Shown here piece after piece: positions 61,925-64,000 of a DNA stretch of 64,000 nucleotides. Source of the DNA: Lewinella sp050633125 (GTDB taxonomy: Bacteria; Bacteroidota; Bacteroidia; Chitinophagales; Saprospiraceae); assembly GCF_050633125.1 (NCBI RefSeq), contig NZ_JBOEFX010000047.1, forward strand, positions 8,984 through 72,983, given 5' to 3'. The notes beneath the pieces are model-generated. The model made no database searches and was not told where the DNA came from. It was given only the letters and a program-made list of their open reading frames with translations. The stretch's first letter is position 1, and every line of letters begins with the position of its first letter. Position numbers and translations under genes: made by a program.

Positions 61925-62491
61925 ATGGAAATCGCCTTGTCCATCAACTATAATGAGCGCGACTTAATTAGCGCTTGCGTCCGCAAAGAGCGGTGGGCTC
62001 AGCAGGTACTGTATGAAGAATTCTACAGTCCGCTGATGGCCATTTGTTTGCGCTATTCGCACCATGAGGACGAAGCGATGGACTTACTGCATGAAAGTTT
62101 TATTAAAATTTTCCGCAGTATTAATAAATATCAACCAGGTACCTCTTTGGGGGCTTGGATGCGCAGAATCACGGTGAATACTGCCATTGATTATTACCGA
62201 CGAAAAGTACGTCGGCGAACAGAAAACATTGATCAGGCTTTTGACTTGAGCACCGAAGAAGCTGACGCGATTAGCAAGTGTAGCGAGCAAGAAATCCTAG
62301 CTGCTATCCAAAAACTAACGCCAGCCTATCGAACGGTCTTTAACCTATATGTTATTGAAGGTTATTCGCACAAGGAAATCGCAGAGCAATTGAAAATTAC
62401 AGAAAGTACCTCGCGATCAAACCTGGTAAAAGCCAGATCTAAATTGCAGGTTTTACTGAAAGGACAACATGGACGTGGAAAAGGGAAATAA
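61925..62491 (+). CDS. ECF-type RNA polymerase sigma factor
   Basis: A 188-residue protein. Region 2 is seen in LYEEFYSPLMAICLRYSHHE and DEAMDLLHESFIKIFRSINKYQPGTSLGAWM, and region 4 in KLTPAYRTVFNLYVIEGYSHKEIAEQLKITESTSRSNLVKAR. It is followed by, and overlaps by 23 bases, a gene for an inner-membrane protein with a barrel domain, presumably its anti-sigma-like partner. No domain beyond sigma is present. The regulon cannot be inferred. Confidence 0.93.
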   Translation: MEIALSINYNERDLISACVRKERWAQQVLYEEFYSPLMAICLRYSHHEDEAMDLLHESFIKIFRSINKYQPGTSLGAWMRRITVNTAIDYYRRKVRRRTENIDQAFDLSTEEADAISKCSEQEILAAIQKLTPAYRTVFNLYVIEGYSHKEIAEQLKITESTSRSNLVKARSKLQVLLKGQHGRGKGK

Positions 62492-63963
62492 CAATTTGGA
62501 CCGAATCATTCGGAACAAGGTAAACCAGGTTAAACCTGTGTTTAAACCCGGAAGCTGGGATCAACTGGCTGCCCGCCTTGATGAAGTCGATGTTAATGAT
62601 GCCTTCGATGAAGAAATAGGCGAACGCCTGCAACGGATGCATGTTCCTTATCAGCAAAATTCATGGGCAATACTCGCTGCTCGCCTTGAACTAGAGCGCC
62701 GACGTGTACAAGCTATTACCCATTACAAGATTATGGAGCTCTCGCTCCTCCTTTTGCTCTTTATTACCGCTTGGCAGCATCTTCCTACTGCACCCACTGT
62801 TCCAGCAACTCCTCCTCCTGGCATTCCTTTTGCTTCTACTGCTCCGTCACTGTCCCCTAACGATCAGGATGGGTCCTCTGCCATTGCAAGTAGTTCTGTT
62901 TCTGATTATCAAGCTGCGCCCTCTTCAACAGAGGATACTTTAGCTGCTGAAAAAAGCGACAGTGATTTAATAAAATATTTCCAAGAAGTTAATCAGCTTA
63001 AGGAAGCTGCTCAACGCCCTATTTTCGCTAGTGCTGAACCGCTGCCAACCAATGACTTAAATCGAATTCCTTACGAAGTCGATGCACAACAACAACTCAA
63101 GCAGTTCTTCGCTGAAAAAACGGAAACGATCAGCACACCAAGTGATGATTTCCATAAAGAAGGAGCGCTTGCTGCACTTGANNNNNNNNNNNNNNNNNNN
63201 NNNNNNNNNNNNNNNNNACCCAAATGAACTACTAGAGTTTATCCGCCCCGTCGAGCGAAAAACTTTTCTCCGAATTGGCTTTACTGGTTCTCCTGATTAC
63301 AACCGGGTCATTACGCCTTCGCAAGAACTGGAAGACGGCTCTGTCGTCTCCTATGATCGTTATTCTCTTGGTTATAGTGGAGGTATCACCCTTGGGGTAG
63401 AACACGGCAAATGGGAAATAGAAACAGGTGCCATGTATGCTGTTCGTCGTTATCAAGCTATCCCTACAGTCTATGTCACAGGCACACTAAGAGAGGGTTA
63501 TACCGGACTGGGATTACGTGATTTTGAACTCAACACCGTTAATATTCCCCTCAACTTCCGTTATAATTTCCTTTTGCACGACAAATGGAGAATGTACGCT
63601 CAGGGTGGTGCCAGCGTGAACCTGATCCTGAATGCGAACTACTACCTCACTGATCAAGCAGAATTTGCAGGTATTGCCCGTAACCCGAATGCCAACTCAG
63701 GCTCATCAGCCCTAGACAAGCCCGAACCACTGCAAAACAAAGCTCTGACTGCCGGCTGGCTAGAGGGAGGTTCCTTTTGGCAAAATGCTACCCTTTACGC
63801 AGATTTCGGCGTAGGCCTGGAACGCTACATGACGCCTAATTGGAGTATGTTCGTTCAACCGACCTACCGCCACTCGCTGCCACTATTCAACGATGGCCTC
63901 GGCCCTTACCGTGATCGTATTCACAACTTTGGTATTGGAATGGGGGTGAAGGTGCGGTTATAA
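62469..63963 (+). CDS. Membrane-anchored partner of the sigma factor with outer-membrane-barrel-like C-terminus, split by an assembly gap
   Basis: The first part (62469-63181) encodes an acidic cytosolic segment with two similar units (FKPGSWDQLAARLDE and YQQNSWAILAARLEL), one membrane helix near residues 90-107 (MELSLLLLLFITAW), then a Ser/Thr/Pro-rich periplasmic linker. After 36 Ns the reading continues in another frame with a PorT/OmpA-like beta-barrel domain (FLRIGFTGSPDYNRV ... FGIGMGVKVRL) to 63963. Joining the frames requires the true gap to be 3n+2 bases. Repeated WDQLAARLDE units occur in Bacteroidota anti-sigma-like proteins paired with ECF factors. Confidence 0.65.
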
Positions 63964-64000
63964 AGCCACCATCACATATATTCAGGAATAAAAAAAGCCG

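Noticed and set aside
1..64000. tRNA or rRNA genes
   Set aside because: The intergenic regions were read by eye for cloverleaf-like structures; none found, though a tRNA scan was not run.
1..64000. Insertion sequences, integrases or phage genes
   Set aside because: No transposase, integrase or capsid-like proteins among the coding regions; the palindromes have no associated transposase here.

Overview
The window looks like a chromosomal segment of a Bacteroidota bacterium, most likely a Saprospiria/Lewinella-type marine organism. Reasons: several secreted proteins end in type IX secretion (T9SS) sorting domains; many Bacteroidota-typical families occur (DUF6089, DUF4271 next to hemD, DUF5916, imelysins, the IcmF fusion mutase, DUF7619-like modules); promoters match the TANNTTTG -7 box; and Shine-Dalgarno sequences are largely absent. 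I see no rRNA, tRNA, CRISPR array, prophage or insertion sequence. Three signs of draft assembly are visible: two Ns inside fabF (9381-9382), 36 Ns inside the last gene (63182-63217), and a probable one-base frameshift near 19251-19258.

Layout. 1-3042 (+): the end of lpxK, overlapping an acyltransferase, then a DUF547 protein: envelope lipid genes. 3039-8433 (-): a lipid-flippase-like protein, LysE exporter, YjbQ, a DUF6089 barrel, a SWIM-domain protein and RNase III. 8696-10327 (-): acpP-fabF with a terminator-like hairpin between the two genes. 10766-12199 (+): pyruvate kinase with a near-ideal terminator. 12303-18944 (-): S66 peptidase, a 7TM protein, a large palindromic intergenic element, NUDIX CoA hydrolase, hemD, DUF4271 and an M20 peptidase with an altered metal ligand. 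19109-26472 (-): two GldM-like lipoproteins (one frameshifted) and an 1879-residue modular T9SS protein. 26722-28056 (+): a helical-repeat protein.

28063-37448: a lipoprotein, a GCS2-CBS fusion ligase, a very small T9SS protein, a larger T9SS protein, and an imelysin / di-heme oxidoreductase / imelysin cluster probably linked to iron, followed by gene debris. 37468-45600 (-): two small cytosolic proteins, a T9SS repeat protein, thrS with a structured leader, a redoxin with EF-hands and another T9SS protein. 45737-52024 (+): a LytS/LytTR two-component pair with a probably leaderless start, a DUF2306 membrane protein and the fused acyl-CoA mutase IcmF. 52172-59080 (-): epoxide-hydrolase-like enzyme, WYL regulator, glycosyltransferase, and a soluble-adenylyl-cyclase-like protein (tandem cyclase halves, NTPase, TPRs). 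59362-63963 (+): a DUF5916 protein, an ECF sigma factor and its overlapping partner (membrane anchor plus outer-membrane barrel), broken by the assembly gap.

The two most interesting signals are: (i) the thrS leader, which holds a 5-bp stem with a 7-nt loop reading U-UGU-A, like the anticodon arm of tRNA-Thr, and suggests autoregulation by mimicry as known for E. coli thrS; and (ii) the 1344-residue cyclase, which shares the split-site layout of mammalian soluble adenylyl cyclase but lacks the two bicarbonate-binding positions.
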